Counted from the first letter of the stretch, positions 35,291 through 44,014 are shown. The stretch is DNA of 64,000 nt from Mucilaginibacter paludis DSM 18603 (GCF_000166195.2 NZ_CM001403.1:5474432-5538431), one strand, 5' to 3'. The notes: generated from the letters alone by a model not told the origin. Numbers and translations are program-made.

Positions 35291-36763
35291 ATGTCAAAAA
35301 AAACACTCATTTATCTGTTGTTATTTATTCCAGTTTTATCTTTTGCCCAGACTGAGGTAGCCTCATTAAAAGAATTTGCCAGTGATGTAAAGCAGCTTAC
35401 CACTACCTTAAGGCTAAGTGATAAAGTATATGTAACAGAGGTAAATACCGATAACCAGCATTTTGATTTGACAGCTATTGATGATAAAATGAATATTCTG
35501 TGGAAAACTACTTTAGATGGTTACTCACTAACGCTCGGTAATTTTAAAGGGAAAATAATAGCAGTTGCATCTACCGATTTTGGTTCTATTAAGAGCAAAA
35601 ACAATACCTACAAAGGTTATCTGATTGATCCGGCTACGGGGAAAGTTACCCTGTCGAAGATTATTTATGATAACCAGCAGGAATACCAGGAAAGCCCATA
35701 TTTTTTTCATGCTGAAGACGGATCCATCTTTAAACTTGCTGTAAGGCAAACTAATTTAAAGCGTAAGTTGCACGTGGGATTTGCCGGTTTTAGTTCAGTT
35801 GATGCAGATGCCAGTGAAACCAAAGATATAGTTGTTATGGATTTTGACGAACAGTTACAAGCCGTTAATACTTTCCATCCGGCTATTAGCGACGATGTAT
35901 TTATAACAATGGCCTGTAATTATTCGGGTACCCTGTTCATCGCCTGGTACCGTAAGGATGGGAATGTTAACGTGTTGAGTTATCCGCAGGGAAAAACGCA
36001 GCCCGCTGCGCAGATCAATCAAAGCATAGAAATACATAACGGCGATTCAAAGAAAACGGCCGCGAAGTATTTTGAGTTTTACCCTTCTGTTGAAAATCAG
36101 AATGTACTTTATTATAGTATACTTTATAAAAACCTGGATAATGATCCCGAACTAACGGTTAGCAAGCTTGATTTTACTAAAAATACAAAAAATGCGGTTA
36201 CCGAAGTATTCAATAAAAAACATATCAAAGAAATAGAAAAAGCTTATGAGCCAATAAATAAAAAATTGGACAAACCCGAGAGTATTTCCGGCAAGTTGCT
36301 TGTTGTTAGATCTATCAAAGAGGAAAATGATCGTTTGCTGGTATTTATGTCTTCAAGAGTGGTGACGGCGTCTGCTACGTTTTCGTACGGTGTGTGGACA
36401 ACTGAAGGTTCAATGTTAATCAACGGGTACGATTTAAATTTAAATGCAAAATATCACCAGATATTCCCATCACATTACACTAATACCGGGCTGTTTTTGT
36501 CAACCGGTTACCATAAGGAGAAAAATACACTGCACGTAATTTCTAATTTTGAAACATCGGCGTCGCTTTATGGCAGCATGGATTTAACAACAGGACAATG
36601 GCAAAGTATGAGCCTGATACCTAAAAAGAAGTTAAGCAGTTATGATTATATTCAATCAAGCGATGTTTTGTGGTATCCCAACGGCTTTATCATTCCATAT
36701 CTTAAGCTCAGAGGCTTAATGAGAACAAGTCGTGATATTGCATTGCAGCAAATTGCTTATTAA
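35291..36763 (+). CDS. Secreted protein of unknown function
   Basis: A 490-residue protein with a clear signal peptide (MSKKTLIYLLLFIPVLSFAQ, cleaved after residue 20 or before). The rest is beta-rich with repeated blocks like LTAIDDKMNILWKTTL and VVMDFDEQLQAVNTFH, suggesting a beta-propeller-like fold. There are no membrane segments and no Cys pairs. I cannot name the family. A palindromic leader precedes it and a good terminator follows. Confidence 0.75.
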   Translation: MSKKTLIYLLLFIPVLSFAQTEVASLKEFASDVKQLTTTLRLSDKVYVTEVNTDNQHFDLTAIDDKMNILWKTTLDGYSLTLGNFKGKIIAVASTDFGSIKSKNNTYKGYLIDPATGKVTLSKIIYDNQQEYQESPYFFHAEDGSIFKLAVRQTNLKRKLHVGFAGFSSVDADASETKDIVVMDFDEQLQAVNTFHPAISDDVFITMACNYSGTLFIAWYRKDGNVNVLSYPQGKTQPAAQINQSIEIHNGDSKKTAAKYFEFYPSVENQNVLYYSILYKNLDNDPELTVSKLDFTKNTKNAVTEVFNKKHIKEIEKAYEPINKKLDKPESISGKLLVVRSIKEENDRLLVFMSSRVVTASATFSYGVWTTEGSMLINGYDLNLNAKYHQIFPSHYTNTGLFLSTGYHKEKNTLHVISNFETSASLYGSMDLTTGQWQSMSLIPKKKLSSYDYIQSSDVLWYPNGFIIPYLKLRGLMRTSRDIALQQIAY

Positions 36764-36774
36764 TATGGAACTTT

Positions 36775-36810
36775 AAAAAGTTGGGCTTTCATAACATAGC
36801 CCAGCTTTTT
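36775..36810 (+). terminator. Intrinsic terminator after the secreted protein gene
   Basis: AAAAAGTTGGGCT (36775-36787) pairs with AGCCCAGCTTTTT (36798-36810), with one G-T pair, around a 10-base loop, and the 3' arm ends in T5. It lies between the gene at 35291 and the globin. Confidence 0.75.
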
Positions 36811-36828
36811 GTCGTATAACACAAACCA

Positions 36829-37224
36829 ATGAAGCGCCTGATCACCAATAAAGCCGATATCCAATTTTTAGTAGATCAATTTTACATCAAGGTAAAAGCT
36901 GATGATGTGATAGGCCCTATTTTTAACGACGCGAAAAACTTTTCTTGGGATACGCATATCCCGGTAATGGTTAGCTTTTGGGAGACTATGCTGCTTGATC
37001 AGGTAACTTACAAGGGTAACCCCATGTTAACGCATATCGAATTGAATAAACGCGTACCTTTAAACGCGGAACATTTTGAGCGGTGGATGAAACTGTTTTT
37101 TGAAACGATTGATGAGCATTTTGAAGGCGATGCGGTGGTTGAAGCCAAAAAAAGAGCGACTGCCATGGAAGGGTTGATGCAGTTGAAGATAGCGCAAAGT
37201 TTAAATAAAGGATTTATACAATAG
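36829..37224 (+). CDS. Group III truncated haemoglobin
   Basis: A 131-residue 2-on-2 globin of the group III type. Typical features are the early LVDQFYIKVKADDVIGPIF, then WDTHIPVMVSFWETMLL with the conserved Trp/aromatic pocket. The proximal histidine is probably in NAEHFERWMKLFF, and the FETIDEHFEGD segment follows. Length is normal. Group III globins bind O2 or NO in the cytoplasm; the function is usually untested. It is 14 bases from the NTF2-like gene and likely co-transcribed. Confidence 0.92.
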   Translation: MKRLITNKADIQFLVDQFYIKVKADDVIGPIFNDAKNFSWDTHIPVMVSFWETMLLDQVTYKGNPMLTHIELNKRVPLNAEHFERWMKLFFETIDEHFEGDAVVEAKKRATAMEGLMQLKIAQSLNKGFIQ

Positions 37225-37238
37225 GCTTAATTTACGTG

Positions 37239-37697
37239 ATGATGGATAATAAGCAGTTGATCGAAAAGTTTTACCGGTCGTTCGCGGCCGCGGATGCCGA
37301 AGGAATGGTAAGTTGCTATGCCGATAACATTGAATTTAAAGATCCGGCATTCGGACTGTTAAAAGGCAAGGATGTCAAAAATATGTGGCGTATGCTGCTT
37401 AAAAACCCCAACATCAAGGTTACAGTAAGCGATATTAAAGCTGATGATCAAACCGGAAGTGCCAACTGGGTAGCCGTTTATACCTTTAGCCGTACCGGCC
37501 GGGAGGTAACTAACCGCGTTTCTGCAAAATTTGAGTTTCAGGATGGTAAAATAATCAAGCATACCGATTTTTTTAACCTTTGGAAATGGGCTGGCCAAGC
37601 CATGGGCGTAATGGGTTACTTGTTGGGTTGGACGCCTTTGATGCAAAACAAAATCCGGAAACAGGCGCTGACTTTACTGGGGAAATACGACAGCTAA
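37239..37697 (+). CDS. NTF2-like (SnoaL-type) protein
   Basis: About 152 residues with the cone-shaped SnoaL/NTF2 fold: FYRSFAAADAEGMVSCYADNIEFKDPAFG at the start, then the strand-rich VAVYTFSRTGREVTNRVSAKFEF and HTDFFNLWKWAGQAMG at the end. The start is one of GTG 37236, ATG 37239 or ATG 37242; I use 37239. Members serve as isomerases, dehydratases or ligand-binding proteins, and nothing here fixes the substrate. It is paired with the globin upstream. Confidence 0.85.
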   Translation: MMDNKQLIEKFYRSFAAADAEGMVSCYADNIEFKDPAFGLLKGKDVKNMWRMLLKNPNIKVTVSDIKADDQTGSANWVAVYTFSRTGREVTNRVSAKFEFQDGKIIKHTDFFNLWKWAGQAMGVMGYLLGWTPLMQNKIRKQALTLLGKYDS

Positions 37698-38238
37698 TGC
37701 GCATGACTATTATTTTTAGATAAAGCACCCTTCACAAACTATGTCATCCCGAGGTACGAGGGACCTCCTATGATGAAATATGCAAGGTAAACGAGGCAAA
37801 AGGGCTTAAAAAGGGGTTATAACACGTATTGCTTAAATGTTTTAAATATTTTTGGTCAAAGCATGGCCCTGTTTGTTTAACTTTCCAGTGCAAATCAAAA
37901 GAGGAAACAGGCGCTGCTGAGGAGCAACCTGCCAGCAATATGATTTGCTGAACCACGGATAAAGGCCTCTGTCAAAGGAGGCTTTTTATTTATCCTGTTC
38001 ACTGAATGGCTAAAAAAACCTTCACGAATTTTTATTTTAATGCGTTGATAAATGACCAGCTAACCTCCTATAAGCAGACACTTTGCAGGCTGCAGGATCG
38101 CGTTCAAATTATTTGGATAAAAGGGCAACCGTAACCTTTTGTATAGCAGACACCTTTCGGGCCGCAGATCCCTCGCTTCGGTTTGCCCATTTCATAAAAA
38201 AACCAAACCGGCTTTATCAGGCATTCGTCCTTTTGGAC
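37698..38238. other. Non-coding region with palindromic repeat, terminator and IS110 end
   Basis: The segment holds a copy of the dispersed repeat at 37741-37770 (TGTCATCCCGAGGTACGAGG). A hairpin GGATAAA.../...TTTATCC lies at 37957-37994 with an inner GCCTC/GAGGC stem and T5. From about 38073 there is the presumed 3' non-coding end of the IS110 element at 38239. Two related 27-30 base direct copies (AGCAGACAC...TTTGCAGGCTGCAGGATC and its variant) are at 38073-38103 and 38143-38169. No real gene is seen. Confidence 0.55.
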
Positions 38239-39304
38239 TTATTTGACAACCGAAGTTACGTAAGGTTTTTGATTCTTCATAACGAAACGTATCCGGTTGA
38301 GCATTTTTTTAGCTATCCTGATGATGGCCTTATTCTTTTTCATTCTTTTGCAAAGGTTATTGAAAGCCAGCGTCATGGCCGGGTCGAGCCTGACAGCTAT
38401 CCAAGAGGCCTCGATAAGCTTCTCCCGTAATTGGTGATGGGCTCTTTTAGTGAGCCCCAATATGATTTTTTGATCGCCGGAACTATGCATATCCGGCACC
38501 AGCCCCCACATATCCACACAAGGCATCCAGGGAATCAAAGCGTTCAATGTCGCCGATCTCTGTGACAAATAATAAGGCGGTAATCTCGCCTATACCGGGG
38601 ATGGTCCGGATCAGTTTTATAATTTGTTGATAACGTGGCTGCCTGGATAGGGCTCTGACTTCCCTGGTGGCTGTGAGTACCATGATACGGGTCTGCTGGT
38701 ATCCCTGTAGCAGAATATCCAGGTTGATCCGTGCTGATGAAGGCAAGCAAAGGGCCTTGAGCAGGCAGATATAATGATTCGACCAGTATTTATCGGTGTC
38801 TACCGTCACCGACTGGTCCTGGAAGTTAAGCCATCCTTTTATTCGGTTCTTATAGCGTGTCTGATCTTTGATCATTTGCTGGTAAACACGGATAATACCG
38901 CGGTCATCCTGTTGCTCGATGCCAGGCACGAAGATACCTTTCAGGGCTCCTTCACTTAATGTTTTACTGAGTTTCCGGCAATCGACCGTATCTGATTTGC
39001 GCTGCTTTTCCTTGTCTGTCAGCGGGACATCGGCAGGATTTACGACGATGCAGGACATCCCCAGCTCACTAAACTGTCGCTGATAGCCAAAGCCGCAAAA
39101 ACCGGCTTCGTAAACGAGCCTGTAATCGGCCGAAGGATAGTTCTGTTGTAGATGCCCGCTTAAGGCCTTAGGTGAAGGTTCCTGGGAAAACGTCTTTAGC
39201 TCCATATGGGTGCTGCGAAGGCTGACCTTCCAGGACTTCTTGTGTACATCTATGCCAACAAAAATAGTTTGTCCGCTAAAATCTAATTGTGTACCTTGTT
39301 TCAT
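38239..39304 (-). pseudogene. IS110-family transposase 1, frameshifted
   Basis: The N-terminal DEDD (RuvC-like) domain is intact from MKQGTQLDFSGQTIFVGIDVHKK, with D, E (VYEAGF) and D residues. The C-terminal Tnp_20 domain starts at IRTIPGIGEITALLF. The frame ends early at GYVGAGAGYA, while LVPDMHSSGDQKIILG and 80 more residues continue in another frame to 38239. Removing one base from the G5 run (38503-38507 as C5 on plus) joins them to a normal 355-residue protein. This is a mutation or a homopolymer sequencing error. Confidence 0.88.
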
Positions 39305-39370
39305 GAGTTCTTGGTTTAAAGTGTTTGTTAATGGTTCACTATTAAGCTACAACCTTTTTTTCAAGAACTC
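39305..39370 (-). repeat. Inverted repeat immediately upstream of IS110 transposase 1
   Basis: On the minus strand GAGTTCTTG (39362-39370 on plus as CAAGAACTC) is complementary to CAAGAACTC that touches the ATG at 39302-39304. The arms enclose 48 bases with an A7 run. A hairpin would sequester the translation start of the transposase. Confidence 0.5.
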
Positions 39371-39394
39371 TTTTACATCATCTATCGAACCATT

Positions 39395-39498
39395 TCATAC
39401 ATACGACCTTTTGCGCGCGATAAGCCTGCTTCAAGACTTGCACGGTTGCTGTCCTGAAGTAAAAGATTTCTCCTCGTACCTCGTCGAAATGACATTTT
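39395..39498 (-). repeat. Dispersed palindromic repeat copy
   Basis: Read on the minus strand it begins TGTCATTTCGACGAGGTACG, continues GAGAAATCTTTTAC and ends GCTTATCGCGCGCAAAAGG. These are the building blocks also found at 52067, 53400, 55864 and 56012. It lies between IS110 element 1 and the gene at 39604. Confidence 0.6.
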
Positions 39499-39603
39499 TT
39501 TTCCAGGTCGATCCTCTACAACTATATCATCGACATTGGAGGCACCTTCTGCCAGGGATAGATCGACAGCAGATCAACTGGCTTCCCATCCGGCTTGCTT
39601 CCT

Positions 39604-40119
39604 TCACTTACCCGCATTCCGCATCCTGATCAACGAAAAATTGAGCTCAGATTTGGCAACTGCTTCGGCCAGGGGCTTAATATCGGGCATAAACCTCAAT
39701 TCAATATCCAGGCTTAATAAGCGCTGCAATAAATTATCAATAACGGTTACTTCTATTGGCTTAACTTCGGCATAACTCACATAGTAGCCTGCCGTTTTAT
39801 CCAGCAATGTAAAGTTATTTACAGGCAGTTCATAACAATACAAGGTGGTTTGCAGGATGCGTTCAAACCAGGCCGACTCTACCGCCACAACAAATTGGGC
39901 TGTGCTGAACTTTAAAAGGGGATCGGTTTGCTGCTCATCATCAGCGTAAAAAGTTACCCGGGGGCAATCCCTCGGCAGCAGGTAGTTGTGCAGGTGGAAG
40001 TGATCGATAGCAAACACCACATCGCCCGTGAGATGTTTAAAGTGAGAAGGAGAGGGCCGGGGAAGAAACGTTTGGATACCAGCTTCTTCGCTTACGTGGA
40101 ATAGCCTCAAATCTTCCAT
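39604..40119 (-). CDS. Conserved unknown protein (DUF6886-like)
   Basis: A 171-residue soluble protein starting MEDLRLFHVSEEAGIQTFLPRP, which recalls the DUF6886 family (start LxHFSExxxIxxFxPRP). It has a central beta-rich part (VTFYADDEQQTDPLLKFS) and a helical end. No catalytic motif is obvious. The start is 11 bases downstream of the DUF1345 gene, so it belongs to that operon. The family name is from memory and uncertain. Confidence 0.7.
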   Translation of the reverse strand: MEDLRLFHVSEEAGIQTFLPRPSPSHFKHLTGDVVFAIDHFHLHNYLLPRDCPRVTFYADDEQQTDPLLKFSTAQFVVAVESAWFERILQTTLYCYELPVNNFTLLDKTAGYYVSYAEVKPIEVTVIDNLLQRLLSLDIELRFMPDIKPLAEAVAKSELNFSLIRMRNAGK

Positions 40120-40130
40120 CGGTATAAAAA

Positions 40131-40820
40131 TTATGCTATTCCCGAAACCACGTTGATGCTTAAAGCCACAATGGCCGTGTTAAACGCAAAGGAAATGAGG
40201 CCATGCACAAGTACTAACCTGCGTATGGAGCGCGACGATACCTCCACATCAGATACCTGGAATGTCATCCCGATCACAAAAGCGAAATATACAAAGTCCA
40301 GGTAATCAGGAGTCTTTTCGTCCGGGAACTGTAAGCCGCCTATTACTTCATTTTGGTCATCATCCGGGTCGGGAGTGCTGGTATAATACAAATGCGCGTA
40401 GCTCATGGTAAATACGGTATGCAGCATCCACCAGGAGATAACTACAGAGCCTATGGCCAGCATAATATGATGGTTAACGCTACCATGCTGTTCCCCCTTG
40501 CTTGATTTCAGCAGGAACAGTACCGAAAACAAGCTCACGCAAGAAGCTGCGATAACAAATCCGAGGATGCTGAACCTGCTGGAATCCTTCATCCGGGCTA
40601 TTTTACGCATCTCGCGCGGATTAGAAGAAAGAATAATCAGCCAGTCCATCAAAATGATAACCGAGGCACAGGTTAACCACGACAGGATGATTAATGCCGG
40701 AACCGAAACGTGGCCCTGGATCACAAAAAACACAATCGCTGTAACTCCTAAAGCAATCAGCAAACGGTACTGCGTATCGAAACGGATCAGCGAATCTATT
40801 TTGGGTTCTTTTTGTGTCAT
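40131..40820 (-). CDS. DUF1345 membrane protein
   Basis: A 229-residue protein with about six hydrophobic helices. The DUF1345 signature is near the C-terminus (LDFVYFAFVIGMTFQVSDVEV, then LVLVHGLISFAFNTAIVAL), and the family segment YAHLYYTSTPDPDDD precedes it. The function is unknown. It starts 2 bases after ywbE and is followed by the gene at 39604. Confidence 0.9.
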   Translation of the reverse strand: MTQKEPKIDSLIRFDTQYRLLIALGVTAIVFFVIQGHVSVPALIILSWLTCASVIILMDWLIILSSNPREMRKIARMKDSSRFSILGFVIAASCVSLFSVLFLLKSSKGEQHGSVNHHIMLAIGSVVISWWMLHTVFTMSYAHLYYTSTPDPDDDQNEVIGGLQFPDEKTPDYLDFVYFAFVIGMTFQVSDVEVSSRSIRRLVLVHGLISFAFNTAIVALSINVVSGIA

Positions 40821-40822
40821 GA

Positions 40823-41023
40823 TTAATCTTCCTCAATAATTTCGGCAACGCGGCCTACCTGCCCGTCTTCCAACCGTACTTTGATACCCCGAGAGTGGTA
40901 TGCTGCGCTGGTTAACAGGTTAGCTACCACGCCACGCGTTCTTTTACCGCTACGCTGATCTTTTTTTAAAATGATATCCACCAGTAAACCGGGGTATATG
41001 TCTGCTCTGTTCTGTCCGTTCAT
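40823..41023 (-). CDS. ywbE: YwbE-family small protein (DUF2196)
   Basis: A 66-residue protein, MNGQNRADIYPGLLVDIIL, then KKDQRSGKRTRGVVANLLT and the closing IKVRLEDGQVGRVAEII. This is the full YwbE/DUF2196 pattern, a small SH3-like RNA- or protein-binding fold of unknown role. The frame is open upstream to 41119, but that extension is encoded by a GC-rich repeat, so the internal ATG at 41023 is preferred. Confidence 0.88.
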   Translation of the reverse strand: MNGQNRADIYPGLLVDIILKKDQRSGKRTRGVVANLLTSAAYHSRGIKVRLEDGQVGRVAEIIEED

Positions 41024-41035
41024 TGTGCATCCGTT

Positions 41036-41163
41036 AGTTAAGCCCCCTCTAAATCTCCCCCGGTAGGGGAGACTTTTAAAACCCTCCCTACCGCGGAGGG
41101 TTTGGGTTAGGCTCCGCATTATTTTTTTAAGCCCTCCCTACCGGGGAGGGTTTGGGTGGGGCT
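41036..41163. repeat. GC-rich palindromic repeat pair between argH and ywbE
   Basis: Two 32-base units start with CCCTCCCTACCG and end GGGTTTGGGT at 41082-41113 and 41132-41163, offset by 50 bases. Each contains the palindrome CCCTCCCTACCG(C/G)GGAGGG. A related CCCCCGGTAGGGGAG stands at 41057-41071. The second unit encodes the last residues of ArgH. Confidence 0.8.
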
Positions 41164-42491
41164 ACCAATTCCTCCACCGCTTTACTCACCTTCTCAAACG
41201 GAAACTGGGCAACCAGCTTCTGCATAGCATCGCTGATCTGGGCGTTGCCCAAATTGCCGATACTGCCTTCGTGCGTATGGTGTATGTTTCTGTCGGGCTT
41301 AAACTCTCCTTGTTCAATAGCCAGGCCAACATGTTTGTAAGCATCCCTGAAAGGCATTCCGCCCAATACCAACCGGTTCACCTCTTCAACACTAAAAAGA
41401 TAAGCGTATTTGGCATCATCTAATATATTGTTTTTTACCTCTATATGTTCCAGCATAAAGGTGGCCATGTGCAGGCAGTTTTTTATATCGGCAAAAGCCG
41501 GGAAAATAAGTTCCTTTAACAATTGCAGTTCACGGTGATAGCCGGATGGTAGGTTGGTGGTCATCATGGCTACATCGCCGGGCAGGGCCTGCAGTCGGTT
41601 GCAACGCCCGCGCATAATTTCCCAAACATCGGGGTTTTTTTTGTGCGGCATAATGCTTGATCCCGTGGTGAGGTTTTCCGGATAGCTTACAAAAGCAAAA
41701 TTCTGACTGAGGTATAAACATTGGTCCATAGCCATTTTAGCCAGCGTTGCCGCTATACTGGATAGCGCCTGGGCTATAACCCTTTCGGTTTTGCCACGCC
41801 CCATTTGCGCGTAAACAACATTATAGTTTAAATCCTCAAAACCCAAAAGCTGGGTAGTTAAGGTTCTGTTTAGCGGGAACGACGAGCCATAACCCGCTGC
41901 CGAGCCTAAAGGGTTTTTATTAGTGATATGATAAGCGGCCAATACCATTTCCAGATCGTCGATCAGGCTTTCGGCATAAGCGCCAAACCATAAGCCAAAC
42001 GAAGATGGCATAGCGATCTGCAAGTGTGTATAACCGGGGAGCAATACATCCTTATGTTTTTCGCTTAAGCTGATCAGTAAATTGAATAAGGTTTGTACCG
42101 ATTCTACCACTTCCTGCAATTCATGGCGGAAGTAAAGTTTCAGATCAACCAGCACCTGGTCGTTACGGGAGCGGCCGCTGTGTATTTTTTTGCCGGCTTC
42201 GCCGATACGGCGGGTAAGCAGCAGTTCTACCTGCGAGTGAATATCTTCAACCTCAGCCTCAATTTTAAAATTGCCGCCCTGTATATCGGCATAAATTTTT
42301 TTCAATTCCTGTTGTATCACGTCCAGGTCGGCCTTTTCAAGCAGCCCAACGCTTTCCAGCATCTGGGTATGTGCCAGCGAGCCCAGCACATCAAAAGCGG
42401 CCATCTGCTCGTCAAATTCACGGTCGCGGCCAACGGTAAAGTTCTCTACTAATTGATTAACGTTGGTGGTTTTTTGCCATAACTTGCTCAT
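41127..42491 (-). CDS. argH: Argininosuccinate lyase
   Basis: A 454-residue enzyme that splits argininosuccinate into arginine and fumarate, the last step of arginine synthesis. Signatures present are SRNDQVLVDLKLYFR, HLQIAMPSSFGLW and the fumarase/ASL signature GSSIMPHKKNPDVWE with the catalytic Ser. The final 11 residues (APPKPSPVGRA) are encoded by the GC-rich repeat at 41132-41163 and are not part of the fold. Upstream on the same strand, beyond a 2.7-kb insertion cluster, lies an ArgE-like M20 enzyme. Confidence 0.96.
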   Translation of the reverse strand: MSKLWQKTTNVNQLVENFTVGRDREFDEQMAAFDVLGSLAHTQMLESVGLLEKADLDVIQQELKKIYADIQGGNFKIEAEVEDIHSQVELLLTRRIGEAGKKIHSGRSRNDQVLVDLKLYFRHELQEVVESVQTLFNLLISLSEKHKDVLLPGYTHLQIAMPSSFGLWFGAYAESLIDDLEMVLAAYHITNKNPLGSAAGYGSSFPLNRTLTTQLLGFEDLNYNVVYAQMGRGKTERVIAQALSSIAATLAKMAMDQCLYLSQNFAFVSYPENLTTGSSIMPHKKNPDVWEIMRGRCNRLQALPGDVAMMTTNLPSGYHRELQLLKELIFPAFADIKNCLHMATFMLEHIEVKNNILDDAKYAYLFSVEEVNRLVLGGMPFRDAYKHVGLAIEQGEFKPDRNIHHTHEGSIGNLGNAQISDAMQKLVAQFPFEKVSKAVEELVAPPKPSPVGRA

Positions 42492-42596
42492 AGGTGCAAA
42501 GATGTAATAAATTATTTATTTGAGGGAAATGTTATAAACGTGTATGGGTAATTAATGATGGGGGTATTACCCGCTGGTTATTGCAAAGATTTTACT

Positions 42597-42630
42597 CTTA
42601 TCGTCATTGCTTCGTCGGAATGACGATAAG
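42597..42630. repeat. Perfect 12-bp hairpin upstream of argH
   Basis: CTTATCGTCATT (42597-42608) and AATGACGATAAG (42619-42630) are exact complements around GCTTCGTCGG. The loop and arms contain GTCATTG and CTTCGTCGG pieces of the dispersed GTCATTGCGAGG repeat. It is in the argH leader region and might act as a terminator or attenuator. Confidence 0.6.
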
Positions 42631-42881
42631 AGAAAGGGAACTTACCCAGTTGCCAGAAACCTAAAAACCGGCGTCATTGCCTTTGGTCTTAAGAAAGCTT
42701 AATATCAATTAATTGTTATTGTTTGAAACGGGGGGGTGCAGGGGGGGGTAGGAAACTAAAAACAATGTGGAAAACGTTATAATAAAGGCAGGGTGAACTA
42801 CTGTCATTGGTAGGTTTACAGACCTATTCCTCGTATCAGTCCCTGCCTTTATAAATTGCCTAAGGCCCAACTAGTGTTATG

Positions 42882-43508
42882 TTAATCGTGTAATGACGGA
42901 TAAAGTCTTTTCAGTTTTATTCGCGCATCTTTATTTTCGAACTGCCAGTTAATTTTGCTGTTCTTATTATTTCTGTTGTGTTGCCATGCCGCTACCTCTT
43001 CATTGATCTTCAGCATTGTTGAAATATGCCTGTTTAGGCATTGCCCATTCAATACATGCAATTCTATCTCGGCCATATTGAGCCAGCTTCCATGCTTGGG
43101 CGTATAAACAAACTCAAACCTATCCCATAGCCTTTTGGCTTCGGCTGGTTCAAATGTCTCGTAAAATGCAGAGGCCGAATGGGTTTTAAAATTGTCCATT
43201 ACTAAAGTTATTTTTTTCGCTGTCGGGTACCATTCATCTGCTATTCTTTTTACGAATAAAGCCCAGTCCTTTTTGGTTTTAAACGCCGTAATTTCTACAA
43301 AGCGCTTGCCCCTCAAAGGCTCGTTGGCCATAAATATATTGACTACCCCATGCCTTATGTACTCGTAATCTACTCTTGCCTCCTGGCCAGGCTTCATGGC
43401 TTGAGAGGGCTGCCCTTCTTCTATCAATTGTTTTGGCGACTCATCCATACATACAACCGGAAATTCCTCATCATAAGGTTTTTTGTATACATCCAATACG
43501 CGTTCCAT
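42882..43508 (-). CDS. IS630 transposase, DDE catalytic part (ORFB)
   Basis: A 208-residue segment with the DDE motifs: CMDESPKQLI (first Asp), LVMDNFKTHSA (second Asp) and the late WLNMAEIELHVL (Glu). The HGSWLN signature of IS630 is present. In frame it opens upstream of the ATG at 43508 without a stop back to the A7 run near 43580 (VKGWVIPPEKSSEFVANMERV), so the natural product is probably an ORFAB fusion. The stop codon overlaps the terminal inverted repeat. Confidence 0.88.
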   Translation of the reverse strand: MERVLDVYKKPYDEEFPVVCMDESPKQLIEEGQPSQAMKPGQEARVDYEYIRHGVVNIFMANEPLRGKRFVEITAFKTKKDWALFVKRIADEWYPTAKKITLVMDNFKTHSASAFYETFEPAEAKRLWDRFEFVYTPKHGSWLNMAEIELHVLNGQCLNRHISTMLKINEEVAAWQHNRNNKNSKINWQFENKDARIKLKRLYPSLHD

Positions 43509-43555
43509 ATTGGCTACAAATTCGCTGCTTTTTTCCGGTGGTATTACCCAGCCCT

Positions 43556-44014
43556 TTACTTTCCAAGGCTTAAGTTCGTTTTTTTAAGCACACTTCTTAC
43601 TGTTACATGCGAAATACTTTCTACATATTCCAACTCTACCATTTTATCGGCGAGTAGCCTTAATGACCATTTAGCAAACCCCTCAGGCGGCTCGCTGCAA
43701 CACAAGGCAACCAGCTTCGCTTCTACATCGCCATCTGATTTTGTTTCATAAACACGGCTGGTGGGGCGACGATCTAAAACACCTTCAAAACCCTCTTCAA
43801 TAAACTTTTTCTTCACCCGGTCTATCGTTCGCATCCCTACTTTCAGGACTTTGCTGATCTGTTCATTTGTTATTTTCTCCGCATATTCCCCTTCATCACA
43901 ATTCAATAGTATATAGGCTGTCCGGAATGTTTGAGAACTATGGGAGCCCTTGTTGATTATCGAGTATAACTCTCCAACCTCCTCTTTTGTAAGTTTTATC
44001 GTATAACGTACCAT
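43556..44014 (-). CDS. IS630 transposase, DNA-binding part (ORFA)
   Basis: A 152-residue N-terminal region with the helix-turn-helix of IS630-type transposases (AYILLNCDEGEY, ISKVLKVGMRTIDRVKKKF, then the winged helix ESISHVTVRSVLKKT). It runs into a stop at 43556 just after AAAAAAA (43579-43585 as T7). A -1 slip on CTT AAA AAA A gives K-K-N-E-L-K-P-W-K-V-K-G-W and enters the DDE frame. Fused length is about 345 residues, normal for IS630. Confidence 0.88.
   Translation of the reverse strand: MVRYTIKLTKEEVGELYSIINKGSHSSQTFRTAYILLNCDEGEYAEKITNEQISKVLKVGMRTIDRVKKKFIEEGFEGVLDRRPTSRVYETKSDGDVEAKLVALCCSEPPEGFAKWSLRLLADKMVELEYVESISHVTVRSVLKKTNLSLGK

Larger units (their letters stand above)
38073..39370 (-). 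mobile_element. IS110-family element 1 (ends approximate)
   Basis: The transposase frame at 38239-39304 is flanked by non-coding DNA of a size normal for IS110/IS1111 elements. No terminal inverted repeats are expected in this family. Upstream, the 9-base inverted repeat GAGTTCTTG/CAAGAACTC spans 39305-39370. Downstream lie the duplicated GTGTCTGCT motifs (38073-38081 and 38146-38154 region, minus strand) and a stem GGGCAAACCG/CGGTTGCCC that could be part of a guide RNA. The boundaries are guesses. Confidence 0.5.

Noticed and set aside
38083..38430. 115-residue plus-strand frame across the end of IS110 element 1
   Set aside because: It is antisense to the C-terminal part of the transposase and runs into its non-coding end.
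40823..41119. Long 98-residue start for YwbE
   Set aside because: The first 32 residues are repeat-encoded; the family begins at MNGQNRADIYPG.
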